The notes under the pieces are model-generated. The model worked only from the letters and a program-made list of their open reading frames with translations, was not told the origin of the DNA and made no database searches. A DNA stretch of 64,000 nucleotides from Atrina japonica (Eukaryota > Mollusca > Bivalvia > Pterioida > Pinnidae), in NCBI GenBank assembly GCA_030159075.1, contig BROG01000476.1, positions 496,001-560,000 on the forward strand, read 5' to 3'. Every line of letters begins with the position of its first letter. Position 1 is the stretch's first letter. Shown piece after piece: positions 31,260 through 45,114 of this stretch. Position numbers and translations under genes: made by a program.

Positions 31260-32340
31260 TTAGAGTTGAGCATTGTGTAAATAATGTAATTTGCTCTTTT
31301 ACCTTGCTAAACATTGGGTAGTGACAGCAAGATGATTTGACTAAAACACACAAGTTACATCTGTTCAAATTGTAATGAAAGTGTATTTTGCTCTTCTGTG
31401 TCTCCCATCTTAAAGCTGAACTAGGACAATAAAAAGCTTTTGACCTTTGAATTAGAAAAAATGTTTTTAAACATTCCCACTTCATTTCCCCACACAGCAG
31501 ACATATTTGCACCCGAAAACAAGTTCCACAACAGGTATAAAAGGCGGGTTAGTTATATTGGTTGTCATTGTATATCTGTACTTGCGACTTGAACATGCAA
31601 AGTCCCAGAGGCTGAATAAAACTCATGTTGGACACTTAAGTGTATTTCTCAACAAAAATAAACATGTGCCTTGAGTGAAGTTTCCTGCAACATACAAACA
31701 GCAACAAGCATAGAATATTTAGTTTATCCATAATAAATAAAAAAGTTATTCCATTACACTAAACATTAAGCATCTCCCTAAACAAAAACAAAGCAATCTG
31801 CTTCCTACTGTTATTCTGCCATTGAACCATGGTTTTTTTCTGGTAAACAACGAGGTGTTCCGAAAAACTGGAAGAAGAAATATGGCTCAGTGGCCGAATG
31901 ACAGTAGGAAGCAGATCGCTTTGTTTTTGTTTTAGAAGGTGCATGATGTTTATAATAATGGAATAACTTTTGGATTTGTTATGGATAAACTAAATATTCT
32001 ATGTTTGTTACTGTTTGTACTTTGCAGGAAACTTCATTCGAGGCATGTCTGTTTATTTTTGTTGAAAAATACAGGTAAGTGTCCAACGTGAATTTTATTC
32101 AGCCTCTGGGAGTACAGAGTTGCGAGTACAGATATACAATAATGACCAATAAAACTAATCTGCTTTTTATACCTGCTGTGGGACTTGTTGTCCGGTGAAA
32201 CAGTTGCAAATATTCTGCGTGGGGAAATGAAGTGGGAATGTTTCAAAACATTTTGTTTTCAACACAATTTTTTTTTATTCAAAGTTCAAAAGCTTTTTAT
32301 CACCCTAATTCAGCTTTAAGCTTCTTTGTTTTCATTTCAC
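31260..32340. mobile_element. Large foldback palindrome, copy 1
   Basis: A left arm (about 31,260-31,810) and an inverted right arm (about 31,905-32,340) share segments such as AATCTGCTTCCTACTGT with ACAGTAGGAAGCAGAT, and TTCCCACTTCATTTCCCCAC with GTGGGGAAATGAAGTGGGAA. The arms are 400-500 bp with a short unpaired centre. A second copy lies near 33,910-34,990. Short open frames in the arms are not convincing genes. Confidence 0.8.
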
Positions 32341-32836
32341 CAGAAGAATTCTATATCAGATTCTGGTTTTGGGTATTAAAGTAGGTTTAAGTAAAATGTA
32401 TCATATTAGTCCAACTTCCATTCTGTACTATAGGGAGATTAGGCGAAATTAAGTCTTAAATGTGTGTACCCCATATAATTAGAAACTATATTAGAATTTA
32501 TTTTTATGTAATCCTAAAAATAAAAAAATCTTTCCATTTCTGACTAATGAACAGGTAGCATGCAACCTAAGGGGTAGAGTAGTCATATTTACACATGTAT
32601 TCTTCAAATTAAATTTGAAACATATTTTAAAACAATTACTTGTCTTCCAGTCACAAAATTTGTAATTATAACTGGAGTTGTCATTTTGGTATCAACTTAT
32701 TTGTCTTCTGTTTATCAATGTTTTGTGCTTGATGCTCATTTGTTGGAAATAAGAGGTAAATATTTCTGTAATTTAGACATGTTTGTTTTGTAGTCATGCC
32801 AATATAGAACAAAATGTAGGATTGTTGGATACAAAT

Positions 32837-32925
32837 GAAAAATTTCAATTTCATGTATGTGTGTAGGACTAATCATATTTACATTAATCTACACACACAT
32901 ACATGAAATTGAAATTTTCCATTTA
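32837..32925. repeat. Perfect-looking short palindrome
   Basis: AAATTTCAATTTCATGTATG TGTGTAG at about 32,850 is followed by its reverse complement CTACACACACATACATGAAA TTGAAATTT about 30 bp later. It lies in the spacer between the two duplication copies. Confidence 0.75.
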
Positions 32926-32934
32926 AATATAAAA

Positions 32935-33350
32935 ACTCTGGCATATTCTGATGCTAAATAACATGCTTATAAAGCACTGCCATATTCGCATGCTAAATAA
33001 CATGCTAATAAAACAGGCATATTCTCATGCTAAATTATGTGGTATTACTTCACAAGCATGTTCTCATGCTGAATAACATGCTGATAAAACACTAGCATAT
33101 TCTCATGCTAAATTATGTGGTAGTACTACACAGGAATATTCACATACTAAATAACATGCTGATAAAACAGTCATATTCTGATGCTGAATAACATGCTAAT
33201 AAAACACGAGCATAAATTGATGGTAAATAACATGCTAATAAAACACAATCATATTGTAATGCTAAATTATGTGGTAGTACTGCATAGGAATATTCACATG
33301 CTAAATAACATGCTGATAAAACATTTGCATATTCTCATGCTAAGTTACAG
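32935..33350. repeat. Satellite-like array 2
   Basis: Same unit family as the array at 29,785-30,380 (ATGCTAAATAACATGCTAAT AAAACA). It marks the start of the second duplication copy. Confidence 0.85.
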
Positions 33351-33354
33351 GGTC

Positions 33355-35360
33355 AATGGTATTGATGATTGGAATGAAATTATTATTTATTAGGTTATGA
33401 TTATGTTGTTATATCCTTTTGTAAATTTCCATCCTAATGATTGATTGAATAATTTCTCTTTATATGTGATTAATTTATGTGTTTAGATTTTTATTTATTT
33501 AAAACTGGAACTCAGTGATGCTAGATAAGTAAGTAGTTCAAAACTGTTTGAAGTTTTAATGTCACCTATTGATGCAGGTTATCTGTTGCAAGTGTTTGCC
33601 ATCTTTCATCTTTCATTTCTGGAGATTTGTCAACTTAAAAAAAATATCCACTTCTTTTTCAGATTTAGTGTGCCCATTCTGTAGGTTAACACATTTAAGT
33701 CCATAATCCCTTGGTCAGGTGTTTTGTAAATGGAGCAGGGAGTCGCGACTTCTGATGAGGTCCTCTTGACCTTTAGATAGATATGTGTTCATAACATCAT
33801 ACAATTATATCTAAGGAATTTACAACTTTACTCTTAGATATAACTGAAATTCTCAAAAGGCATGCTTTAACTAAAGTATCTAATTGGTGGATATTTTTGG
33901 TCAATTTTGAGTTGAGCATTGTGTGGAAATAATCAAAATGTTGTAATTTGCTCTTTTACCTTGATAAACATCAGGTAGTGACGGCAAGATGATTTGACTA
34001 AAACACACAAGTTACTTCTGTTTAAATTGTAATGAAAGTGTATTTTGCTCTTTTGTGTCTCCCATCTTAAAGCTGACCTAGGTAAATAAAAAGCTTTTGA
34101 ACTTTAAATAAAAAAAATGTTTTTAAACATTCCCACTTCATTTCCCCACACAGCATACATATTTGCAACAATTGCACCTGAAAACAAGTTCCACAACAGG
34201 TACAAAAGGCGGGTTAGTTATATTGGTCGTCATTGTATATCTGTACTTGCAACTGGAACATGCAAAGTCCCAGAGGCTGAATAAAACTCATGTTGGACAC
34301 TTACGTGTATTTCTCAACAAAAATAAACATGTGCCTTGAGTGAAGTTTTTTGCAACATACCAACAAACATAGAATGTTTAGTTCATCCATAATAAATCCA
34401 AAAGTTTTTCCATTACAGTAAATATCAAGCATCTCCCAAAACAAAAACAAAGTAATCTGCTTCCTACTGTTATTCTGCGATTGAGCCATGGTTTTTTCTC
34501 CGGTAAACAACGAGATGTTCCGAAAAACTGGAAGAAGAAATATGGCTCAGTGGCCGAATGACAGTAGGAAGCAGATCGCTTTGTTTTTGTTTTAGAAGGT
34601 GCATGATGTTTATAATAATGGAATAACTTTTGGATTTGTTATGGATAAACTAAATATTCTATGTTTGTTACTGTTTGTACGTTGCAGGAAACTTCATTCG
34701 AGGCATGTCTGTTTATTTTTGTTGAAAATACAGGTAAGTGTCCAACGTGAATTTTATTCAGCCTCTGGGAGTACAGAGTTGCGAGTACAGATATACAATA
34801 ATGACCAATAAAACTAATCTGCTTTTTATACCTGCTGTGGGACTTGTTGTCCGGTGAAACAGTTGCAAATATTCTGCGTGGGGAAATGAAGTGGGAATGT
34901 TTCAAAACATTTTTATTTTCAACACAATTACTTTTTATTCAAAGTTCAAAAGTTTTTTATCACCCTAATTCAGCTTTAAGCTTCTTTGTTTTCATTTCAC
35001 CAGAAGAATTCTATATCAGATTCTGGTTTTGGATATTAAGTAGGTTTAAGTAAAATGTATCTAATTAGTCCAACTTCCATTCTGTATTATTGGGAGATTA
35101 GGCGAAATTAAGTCTTAAATGTGTGTACCCCATATAATTAGAAACTATATTAGAATTTATTTTTATGTAATCCTTAAAATAAAAATATCTTTTCATTTCT
35201 GACTAATGAACAGGTAGCATGTAACCTTTGGGGTAGAGTAGTCATATTTACACATGTATTCTTCAAATTAAATTTGAAACATATTTTAAAACAATTACTT
35301 GTCTTCCAGTCACAAAATTTGTAATTATAACAGGAGTTGTCATTTTGGTATCAACTTATT
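33355..35360. repeat. Copy 2 of the segmental tandem duplication
   Basis: It matches copy 1 in order and orientation, with scattered substitutions and small indels. It includes the second foldback palindrome (about 33,910-34,990) but has no SINE between GGTCAATTTTGAGTTGAGC and the following ATTGTGTGG. Confidence 0.85.
33910..34990. mobile_element. Large foldback palindrome, copy 2
   Basis: Second copy of the inverted-repeat structure at 31,260-32,340. The centre reads TGGTTTTTTCTCCGGTAAAC. The arms carry the same AATCTGCTTCCTACTGT / ACAGTAGGAAGCAGAT pairing. Confidence 0.8.
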
Positions 35361-35384
35361 TGTCAACTTCATTTGAATATAAAA

Positions 35385-35630
35385 AGTCTGGCATATTCTG
35401 ATGCTAAACAACATGCTAATAAAACACTGCAATATTCTCATGCTAAATAACATGCTAATAAAACAGGCATATTCTCATGCTAAATTATGTGGTATTACTT
35501 CACAGGCATATTCTCATGCTGAATAACATGCTGATAAAACACAGGCATATTCTCATGCTAAATTATGTGGTAGTACTACACAGGGATATTCACATACTAA
35601 ATAACATGCTAATAAAACCATTACAAAATT
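35385..35630. repeat. Satellite-like array 3
   Basis: Third array of the GCTAAATAACATGCTAATAA unit family. It closes the duplicated region. Confidence 0.85.
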
Positions 35631-37555
35631 ACATCCCTGCATCATGAAGGAGTCATTTTAGTTTTAAACGAAATGCAATATTATATGACTATACCACTGA
35701 TGCAGATTTGTTCAGTTTTTTGTGTTCTTGTCTTAAAATTGTCGTTTTATGTTGTAATGTTTTGTAGCTATGAATTTTAATAAAGGATGGATATACATAT
35801 TTTCAGTGTTTTATTTATTAATTCACCTGTTTAATTTCCTTCGTCCTCTGTGTGTTTAAATTTCCAATGAAACGACTTCTCAAGAACCACAGGACAGATT
35901 TCAACTAAATTGGCAGGTATCATTAACGAGCCTTTTGTGCGCTTCATTGACATATTGTATGGTATTGAACAAATGGATTGCAGGATTAATTTAGCCTGAA
36001 CCGAAGGTTCAAGTGAGCTTTGTCTGTCTTCTGTCTGTCCGTAAACTTTTTACATTTTGATTTCTCCTACAAAACCGCTGAGGGGATTTTGATGAAACTT
36101 ATTAGGAAGCAAGTTCTCAAGGCCCTCTACCAAGTTTGTTCATTTCGGCCCGATGCGCCCAGGGGTGGGGCAAAAGAGACCCCTCTTTAAAACTCTTCTC
36201 CACAACCGCTGCATGAATTGAAAAACTAACTAGATTTGAGTGATCTATATAGATGTATTATTCAAGTTTGTTAATTTTGTTGAAATCGGAAATGAAAATA
36301 AATTTTTGACGCGTTCTCGACGTCTTTTAAGACTTGGTAATTTTCATTCATTTTTGTATGATTTCTTTGATTTTCTCCCCTATTATTCATTATGATGCAT
36401 TTATTTTATGTGTTTTACCTGTGGTTTGGTAGATAAATGCTTTCCTTAAAGAATTTTACTGAAATCTATTTTTTATGAATTTTTCAAGACTAAAAATGAA
36501 GGGGGGTGGTGGTGTAATTTTCCACATTTTCGACCACTTCTCCAAAACCGCTAAGTAATACAAAACTTGTAGAAATGATGAGTTCCTGAAACTGCTACAC
36601 TGGTACTAATAAAATGATTATCTTTGAACTATGAGAAATCTTTTGAATTAAAATTTACGTAAGTTTAATATGTTACATTTTATGCTCATCCGAAATGGAT
36701 GATTGATGTCATTGTTTTGGTATGTCCATTTGTCTCTAAGCAACATTTTGTTTTCTTCATATACCCGAGTTTTTTTCCTCGACCCCATGTGATATGTAGC
36801 TTTATTTTGTAGTAGGCGAGGAAAAATGTACGTCCACACCGAGAATCGAAGCCAGTACCTGCACCGCTATATTTTGAAGATATCAAGAAAGGAATTTATT
36901 ATGAGGACTAATATCTTAATGAATGAATTGGTGCTCGGGGCGGTTTCTCGTATACACATCGTTTGCCAGTTTTCTTGCGGAAGGTTGGTGGTCTTTACCC
37001 GGGTAACCGGGGTTTCTCCTCCACCAATAAAAACTGGACGCCATCATATGACTGAAAAATTGTTGAGTGTGGCGTAAAACAAAAAATCAAATCAAAATCG
37101 TATACACATCTCGTTTCAATACAAACTTGATCAATATGAAGTCATTTATTGCTATTTGTATGCTCACGTAATAATGTATTTTTTTCTTTTCAAATAGGAT
37201 AATGAAATCATCAGTATGATATTATGTCGTATCTAGTTCCGAAATTTAAAATGTATGCACTTTGCTTCGTTGGAATCGTTACCCGATATTTGTAGATGAA
37301 ATTTAATACGATTACCTTTAGTTTACATCTTTTGTTGTTGGGATTTAATCCGGTTATAAATGATATTTTTTAAATGTTAGCTACAACACACTTTACCAAA
37401 TTTTAAAAGATTCTGTAGAATGCACATAACACCCATGGCACAACATTTAAGAATTGTAATGCCGGTGTATAACTCTTTTTTGTTATTGTACATCAATATC
37501 TAAGTAGTAAAAATAAATGTTTTTGCTTTTTAGGGAATGCCCCTGAAGAAACAAA
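35631..37555. other. Non-coding DNA with degraded interspersed repeats
   Basis: 36,000-36,560 has the look of a dispersed repeat (CTCCTACAAAACCGCTGAGG, later TCTCCAAAACCGCTAAG). 36,960-37,085 matches the 3' part of a SINE (CCACCAATAAAAACTGGACG, ending GTTGAGTGTGGCGTAAAAC). No gene seen. Confidence 0.5.
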
Positions 37556-37812
37556 GTCTGGCTCAGTCGGTAGCGCGCTCGACTCTTGATCGTGAGGTCG
37601 TGAGTTCGAGTCCAGCCGGCAGCAGGTTGGTTTCCTGTCCTTCAGATGAGACAGTTAAAACCGGGGTCCCGTGTCACAGTAAGTGTCGGCACGTTAAAGA
37701 ACGCTCACTGCTCAGTGGTCAAAATTTGAAGCCGTTCACCAGGATTTGGTGACGTCTCCCTATAAGTCAAAGATTCTTGAGTGGGACGTTAAACAACAAT
37801 AAACAAACAAAC
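37556..37812 (+). mobile_element. tRNA-derived SINE (family A)
   Basis: Head TGGCTCAGTCGGTAGCGCGC and GTGAGTTCGAGTCC (boxes A and B), body GGTTGGTTTCCTGTCCTTC, end GTTAAACAACAATAAACAAA CAAAC. Same family as the copies at 30,971 and 45,870. Confidence 0.85.
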
Positions 37813-39579
37813 ACCTGCGACGAGCGGAGTTAGCATTTAGGGTAACTGCAATTGTTGTGAGTTTTGTTCACATAATATTTTAACATTTAACATATATGTT
37901 CCAAATTTAACTTTCGTATATTTTATTAGATAAACAAAGTATTCAAGATCATTTTTGGTGAAAATTCAGTATTAGTCCACACGTAGAGTATCATTTTCCC
38001 ATGTAAGTCTTCGTTCAGTGTTTGAGTTTCATTATCTTGATTTTAAAATGATTTATCTGCTCATCACATTCACTGTTACTTTTATGAAACACACTGTTAA
38101 TCATCTAACGAATATTTAGCTTACACTTAAACTGCAAAATGAACATGCATGACATCCGGGGACATTATTTGTATCACACAGACACAGTCCGCATGTCATG
38201 AAACATGTAATCCGAATGAAAACGTTACTCCTCAGAAAGTGAGAGGTCACATTCCTCAAGTTTAATATTTCATTCATATAAATTTCGCAAAAAATAGTCA
38301 GAATGTAGAATAAACGCCAAACATTTATTTCGAGTATCCCATTAAAGATAAAAAGCATTGACAAAATAGCACTATCTAGTAGGTCTTCCAATACTATTAT
38401 CTTGATCGAAAAATATACTTTCAGTTGTGCGTAAACAAAAAGATATTACTGCCATGTTGATCACCTGTTAATCAGCAGTGTGTATTATGCAGTTATCTGT
38501 TGTGTTGGATACAGTAAGGTACAGATAGGAGTATGCCTGATCATTCATGCTTTCAATACCTCTGCATGCTCAGTGCCAAGCGGTTACTTGAGTTCAAGGT
38601 GACAACTTTTTCCGACATCGATGAAGGATAGACATAGATTGGCCTTGTTTGCGATTATTCTGTTTCACTAAATGAAATTTTGGGTTACTTGTTTGGTAGC
38701 GGTTGTTGAGTCGTCTGTACCGATTGTGACGAGGGTTTGTCCAATATTCACCAGATTTGTCTATTGTGTCCTGGATATCTTTGTGATTTTTATATTGTAT
38801 TAGTTGCAAATTTCGTAGGATATTTTGTTATCTCGGAACATTACCATATTGTTAAGAAATTTCCATATTTGACATAAAATGAGATATTAAACGGGAAAAA
38901 ACAATGGTATTTCACCTGTGGGTAGTGACGTCCTTAAACAGTGCAACATTCTCGGGGAGGGAGGGGGCGCAAATCAACTAATAAAACAGATGAATATAAA
39001 ACGAGTTTATCTCTTACTGTCAAGAACCTCCCTAAATTTTATAAAATAATACCAGAAAAGATAAAAAAAAAATAACGACTATGTTCACCGAATATTGAAA
39101 AATCTATTTACATCGATAAAATCAATTCTAAATTATAATCTTTCTTAACATAACTGGTGTGCCGACATTGTGCGTACTGACAAATTAACGAGAGATGTCA
39201 GGCATTTTACTTAGTATAGATGTGAACGGCTCCTGATTTCCACAACTTTCTGCATTGATATCCATGTGCTCATTTAGAAGTAGTATACTGTGTGATAAAT
39301 TGTTGCTGCAAACAAAAATCGGGATTGCAAAATTTGCTAAACAATCAAGTTGATAGTTTAAGTCAGTTATGATAATTGAACTGCATGTCCTATGCATATC
39401 AAAATTCCAATGATTCATTGATACAATCTAGAATATTGGTAGACACATGTAATTCTAATACAATATTGTCGTGCATTAAATGAAAACGTTATGAAAATAT
39501 CTTTTTCATTGGTCATAATTCATTGAGTTGTCAAAAGACTAACGTATATATATGCTGATGGTCTTAATTTTAGCCCTGT

Positions 39580-39720
39580 ATTATACCACTTTCTCTTTAG
39601 GAAATATATATTTCTTTAAAATTCAAGCTCAACCGATGAAATTTTACTGACACAAACGATTGTTTTGGCCTTTTTTGGCAAAACAATACTTTTGGTATTA
39701 TGTTTATGATATTTCAGGAT
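39580..39720 (+). repeat. Decayed hammerhead-bearing retroelement unit
   Basis: TACCACTTTCTCTTTAGGAAA followed by AAGCTCAACCGATGAAATTT and later TTTTGGTATTATGTTTATGA parallels the units at 62.2-62.6 kb. The ribozyme core is mutated (CCGATGA for CTGATGA, CAAA for GAAA), so it is probably inactive. Confidence 0.5.
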
Positions 39721-42700
39721 CACCCGGCTCTCAAGAGTGTAATATTTTTCAACTCTTTAGTAATTAAATATTGTTTTCTATACTTGTCTCCGCCTCTTCA
39801 TGTTTTTGCAATGCACAACTGATTGCTTTCAAAATGCTTTAGTCATTTATACATTAATTACAGTAATTACAGTACAGTAATTAAAATAATGGGCCACCGG
39901 AACAGTGAGTGTTACGTTGAATTGTTTCAACATTTTATTCTATATACTCTCCTATAAAGAAACAAGTCCAACATTTCAGATGTTTGCCTCACAAAAATCT
40001 TGACAGGTCAACATCGAAATGTTGACTGATTTTGCGTGAAATGTTTCCCGCTTACGTCACAGTGAATTACAGCTCGGTACTCCCCGGTCATTTCCGCATT
40101 TAAGCAATTGTGGTATCACTATGAATGATTCGTTTCATACATATCAACGATAGAAAGGTATAACAAAATTGTAGACTCGATCACTTTGTTTTATGTCATA
40201 TGCCATTTATGCCTTCGGCCTCAGGCAACAATTTGGACCTCTGGTTCAACATAACACATGTTGACCACACCCATTCAACATGTGTGTATTATCACATAAT
40301 GGTGCATATATGTTTTGCGCTAGGTAATGATCGGGTCAACGTTTCTATAATGCTAGTGTGTGTAGTAGACAGCAAGGTGGCTTTCTGAATCTATATTTTA
40401 ACAAAATTAGGGAATCGAAGATTCAGAACATTTGAACATATAAAACTTTTCCTTAAATTGCATTCACTTTTTATACCTGTATTAATATATACTGCATATG
40501 ATTCCATTTAAACTAGGTAATCCACAGATTTTTTTTATTTCACATAATTCAACTTAAATAGTGTTATCGACATATTTTGAAGTCAGCTACTAAATAGTAA
40601 GATTCCTGAGCTTGTTTCGAGCGAATTTGCACACGACCATCAAACGTCCAAATTCAAATTTTCTTTGAAGAAGAACAATTTTGTAAAACGCACGTTTAGA
40701 CCGTTGTTACATCTAAGTTGTCATATTCCAATGGACATGGGTTTTCAAATATTCATTGAATAGTCATAATACAGAATTTTATTCTAAAAATAAATAATGA
40801 CATTTTGTAAAGAGGACAGTACTTCTACATTATACTTATAGAAGAAATACAGTGATTTATTATTATGGTAAGAAGCCGAGATTGAAACAGTTGATAGGAC
40901 TTTGTATATGATACATAAAAATAGAAGATAGTGGGATATAGTATAAAGGAGTAAAACCAGTGTGTATTGAACATGTTATTGTTGTATCCACTTGAGGGAT
41001 CCAATTTCATGAGTTGGGGACGAGGTAACAAAATATGTTGAAAAAGTGAAAGGTAATTTAAACTGAAAAGAAATGTCTTATAAGTTTCTTTTTAAAAACG
41101 TGCACAACTGTGTGAATAAAGAATTTACAATCCGATCCGAAGTATCGATTTATATTTTTTATTTTGTAAGTGAGATAAGTGCACTTTGTCATTTCCGGAC
41201 AAAGTCAAGATTTACGAATCTATTGTTGTAAACTTAAATCTAATCCTCCATGGGAGCAGTTAATGTAAATGAAAGGATATTTCATACAACTATAAAAGTT
41301 AATACACAGGCACAGAAATTATATTCCTTATACCATTCTACTATTGAAAACATGTGTATAGAGGTAGACTCATATGCCATATTGATAGGTCACACTGGTA
41401 AAAGATACACTTGATAAAAAAAGAAAACGTTAAAGGGGCATTAGTAGTGTTTACAAAAATAATTATTTCGTTTTTTTCTACTTGTACTTGATGTACAATA
41501 ACAAATAAGAGGCATTCATATATATTCTGTGCAAATAAGGTCAGATCCAGTGTGGTATTCATATAAAAATAGTAAGGCTGAGTTAATCAATTGCAAATGA
41601 AAATGTGACAAAGTAAGGTTTTTCAAGCAACTTTCACAAAATATATAGAAATTTCAGAATTTTTATGTCTGTTTATATCTTGTTTTTGTTATTGTATATC
41701 AATATAAGTAGTTAAAAGGAAGAAATGCGTTGTTTAGAAACACAGCTGATGCACCTTTAAGAATAACCGATGATTTCGACACTTGATAAAATATTCATGG
41801 CTACAAATAGAAGGGAAATATCAGCTAGCAAGATCAAACTTACGTGAAAATCAAAGGTGACAATGAGAGGCAATACTGGGAAATTGAATGAAATATCGAT
41901 TTGAAAAGTTTTGTGAAAGAAAAATATTTTTACTGTCATTAGGAACGTGTCAGTAAAATTCATTATATTCAGTGTATGCATAAATGTAAATGATTTGAAA
42001 CAAAGAAACGTGAGTGTAAAAAGTATAAGACACGTTAGATGATTTACACTTGGTTAATTGTGAACAATGAAAGAGATTAGTTGAACAGGAATAATCTCTA
42101 CGGTCGGTTACGACCACTGTGAGTAAATTCCTACTGATTTATATAGATGATATTTGCAATTGATTTTATGAATAACATTTTGATTTCATCGAGTGAGGCA
42201 GATGAATACATATTTTAACACAGTTGTGCTAAGCACTCGTGTTAAGATATCATACTTGTGCCTCACAAGATAAAATAAAAACGTTACTTATAAAAAAATA
42301 GGCAAATATTCTATTTATTACATTTTTCATACTTACTTATAAAACAGGAAAAACAGTTCCTAAACTTCAAAAGTATTTTGATCGGCTGAGTGAAAATAAC
42401 ACAGTTTACATTTATTTTGCATGGAGTGTTATTTTCACAGTGTGAAAAATAATAGTCACTTAAGATAAAAAATATTTAATCTATACATCCATACATTTCG
42501 CTACCAAATATGTAATAATGTTTATTTTTAAAACTGGCAATTTAGGGATATTGTAGATCGTTGTAATTTTTTGGTATTTTAACGTATGGAATATTGAATA
42601 ATCTGATACTAATGGAATAAAGAAACGCCCGGAAATACACTGATTCTGCTTTCGTTTAGAATTTAAATAACACTGAAACTTTGAAGAGAGGTCGTTCTAC

Positions 42701-44604
42701 ACAGCAGGCCTGACGCTTGGTTCCTAGCATAGGTCCAAATATGAAACATCATGGCTATCAGTTTACACTCCGATAGAAATGAAATAGTATTGGTGTGTAG
42801 AATAACTAAAACAAATATTCCATACTTGCGGATTACAGAATTTATCTACCATTTGCTGGGTTATTTCAACTTTATAGCGGGTATCTTTGTAAAGACGTAT
42901 GTGGGAAAATTTTTGTTTTTATGCTAAAAATCCTTATACACGTTACAGACCTACGTAAAATTTATTTACCTCATATGTTAATTTTTCATGTTTTTTTTAA
43001 AAGTTATACCGGATTCATCAGGCTGTTTAGTAGTTTTTTGTCCAATTTGTTCAATACAAGCTACCTGCCCTTAAGAAAGGCAAGTGTTGAAACGGGATCT
43101 TGCTCTGTATTCCGCAAATCGAGAATATATAAACCCTGTACTTAGTTATTTAAAATGCTTATCAGAATATTATCATAATGCGTTTGAGTAATATTGAAAT
43201 GTCTTAGATTATTTGCATGAAGTATGTCTAACACTTTCCCATGAAAGTAAAAATCTGCCTAGGGGGAAAAGACGGTTCACCCGCGCTATGACGTCGCGGA
43301 CGCACTTTCATATAGTTGAAAGCGTCATATCGAAATTTTAGAAGAGTAAGCAAAATGTGTTTGGTTTAGCTGTCATCTTAAGTTTTGGGGGACATTTTAT
43401 CACTTAAAGGTGTGTTGAGTAGACCCTAGTGGTAAAGATCTGGATGTCCAATTCTCGTGTAAACATCGGTATGGATAACCAGACTCTTACAACTCTGCTG
43501 CCTTTTACAAGTCTCCTCATTAAACCCATATAAGATTGTAGAGATCTCTAGCATATACACATTACGTGTTGCCGAAGTTACGGTAGATAGGTGATTATAA
43601 ACAATGATAAAATACCACTTATATTGTCAGCTAATATCTTGAGCAATGATATAATTTCCTTAAGTTTATCAAATTCACTTTTCAGCTTGTCATATATAAC
43701 CACTCAAATATCACGTGGAAATCATACTTGTATAAAAGATTAGGTGAGAATCATATTTGCTGATTTAAGTTATGTTATATTTTATTGTTTGGGTTCCATT
43801 GTAACAGTTTACTGTCTTAAATGTACATTTGTTTGGCGAGTCTGTATCCATAGCTTACTTAAAAATGGATCCAGAAAGCTTTTATCTCTAGGATTAAAAT
43901 TGATTATGATTATAGGTTTCGGGTTTGAAAACATAAGAAACATACAGGAAAACACGACGAACGTGATAAGATAATAAAAATATAATAAACAAACAAAAGA
44001 AACCACAAAACCAGAAGAAATCAAGGACAGCAACGACACCCAATATAAAGGCATGTGTTTTAATTGTTTCTGACATGGAGTGTGTATTCAGATTGTGTTG
44101 TATATAACTGGTTTGATGAATAGGCTTTGCTAGTTAAACGAGGGTACATATGTAAATAAATCATCTTTTTGACGTTGATACGAGGTAATATTTATTTCGA
44201 TGTGGTATTCGTACACCATTCACCAGATTTGTATGTTGGTTCCTGAACTCCCTGACGATTAACACTTTGATATCCCTGATTTTATATTACATAAAGCATT
44301 ATCACATTCATTGAGGATAGAATGGTAGACATGTTAAGAGGAATTAGTCATACAGTCTTGTTTCAAATTTAAGCGAAATAAAGAAGTATCTTTATAGTAA
44401 AAGAAATGGTTATTGTAACATGAAAAGAAAAGACAGACAACAGACTTTAGCAAGAGTCAAGAAGTATGTTTTTAAAATAGCAGGTGCTTTATAGAATTAA
44501 TTATTGGTTACAAACTGATAGATGAAGTTATGGCGTGTATGCTAATGGGAAGTTCACATAAACAGATGTTTTTATTGATGCTTTAGACTACACTTAGTAA
44601 TATT

Positions 44605-44790
44605 TCAGCTGTATTATGGCGGCCAGGTTTTAATGAGTAGGGAACCCGGGAAGAGACAACCGACCTTCTTCAAATAAACTTTCTCACAAAATTAGCTGAG
44701 GTTCCAGCGGGGTCGAACCTACGCTGACAAGAGGTGATATGTTTGATACTTTAAAGTATGACGCTCAAACCACTTGCCACGTAGGCCCGT
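44605..44790 (-). mobile_element. tRNA-derived SINE fragment (family B), reverse orientation
   Basis: Contains ATTATGGCGGCCAGGTTTTA, CTTTCTCACAAAATTAGCTG, TTCCAGCGGGGTCGAACC and ACGCTCAAACCACTTGCCA, matching in reverse the family-B copies at 22,235, 50,335 and 61,739. Confidence 0.6.
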
Positions 44791-45114
44791 CACAAAGATA
44801 CGTAATATCTATGCTGATGTAACACAAGTACATTCAAGGTAATACAAGTAGTTATGCTAAAATATTAAGATAAAATCAATGATAGTTACACGTAAACATA
44901 AAATACATAATACAGTAAAAGATCGCAAAAAGATATACATATGTGATATATATATATATAAATGCACAGGTAGTAAGCATTCGGGATAAAAGAAGAGGTA
45001 AGTAATTCAATAATGCATATATGCATGAAGTTAAGAAATTTAGACACAAGCTACAGTTAAGAAAATCCCACATATGCGGCTATATATAGGTAAAGACAAT
45101 TACAAGTAGATGAG

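Larger units (their letters stand above)
30400..32760. repeat. Copy 1 of a segmental tandem duplication
   Basis: The sequence from about 30,440 recurs from about 33,370 in the same order and orientation, for example TTTGTAAATTTCCATCCTAA, GGAGCAGGGAGTCGCGACTT and the palindrome that follows. It includes a SINE at 30,971-31,254 that copy 2 lacks. No coding sequence is recognised. Confidence 0.85.
37813..45114. other. 7.3 kb of non-coding DNA
   Basis: AT-rich throughout with no exon-like segment or open frame I trust. Fragments of dispersed repeats occur: one related to 59,455-59,700 at about 38,595-38,815; a decayed hammerhead-type unit at about 39,580-39,720; and a reverse family-B SINE at about 44,605-44,790. 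Confidence 0.5.

Noticed and set aside
31260..34990. Short minus- and plus-strand frames shared by the two foldback copies
   Set aside because: They are repeated because the palindromes are repeated, with no domain or codon pattern typical of a protein.
29785..35630. CRISPR-like arrays
   Set aside because: The units are diverged satellite copies without uniform spacers, in a eukaryotic genome.
37537..37752. Open frame starting MPLKKQSLAQSVARSTLDREVV
   Set aside because: It is the translation of a SINE, whose tRNA-like boxes explain the sequence.
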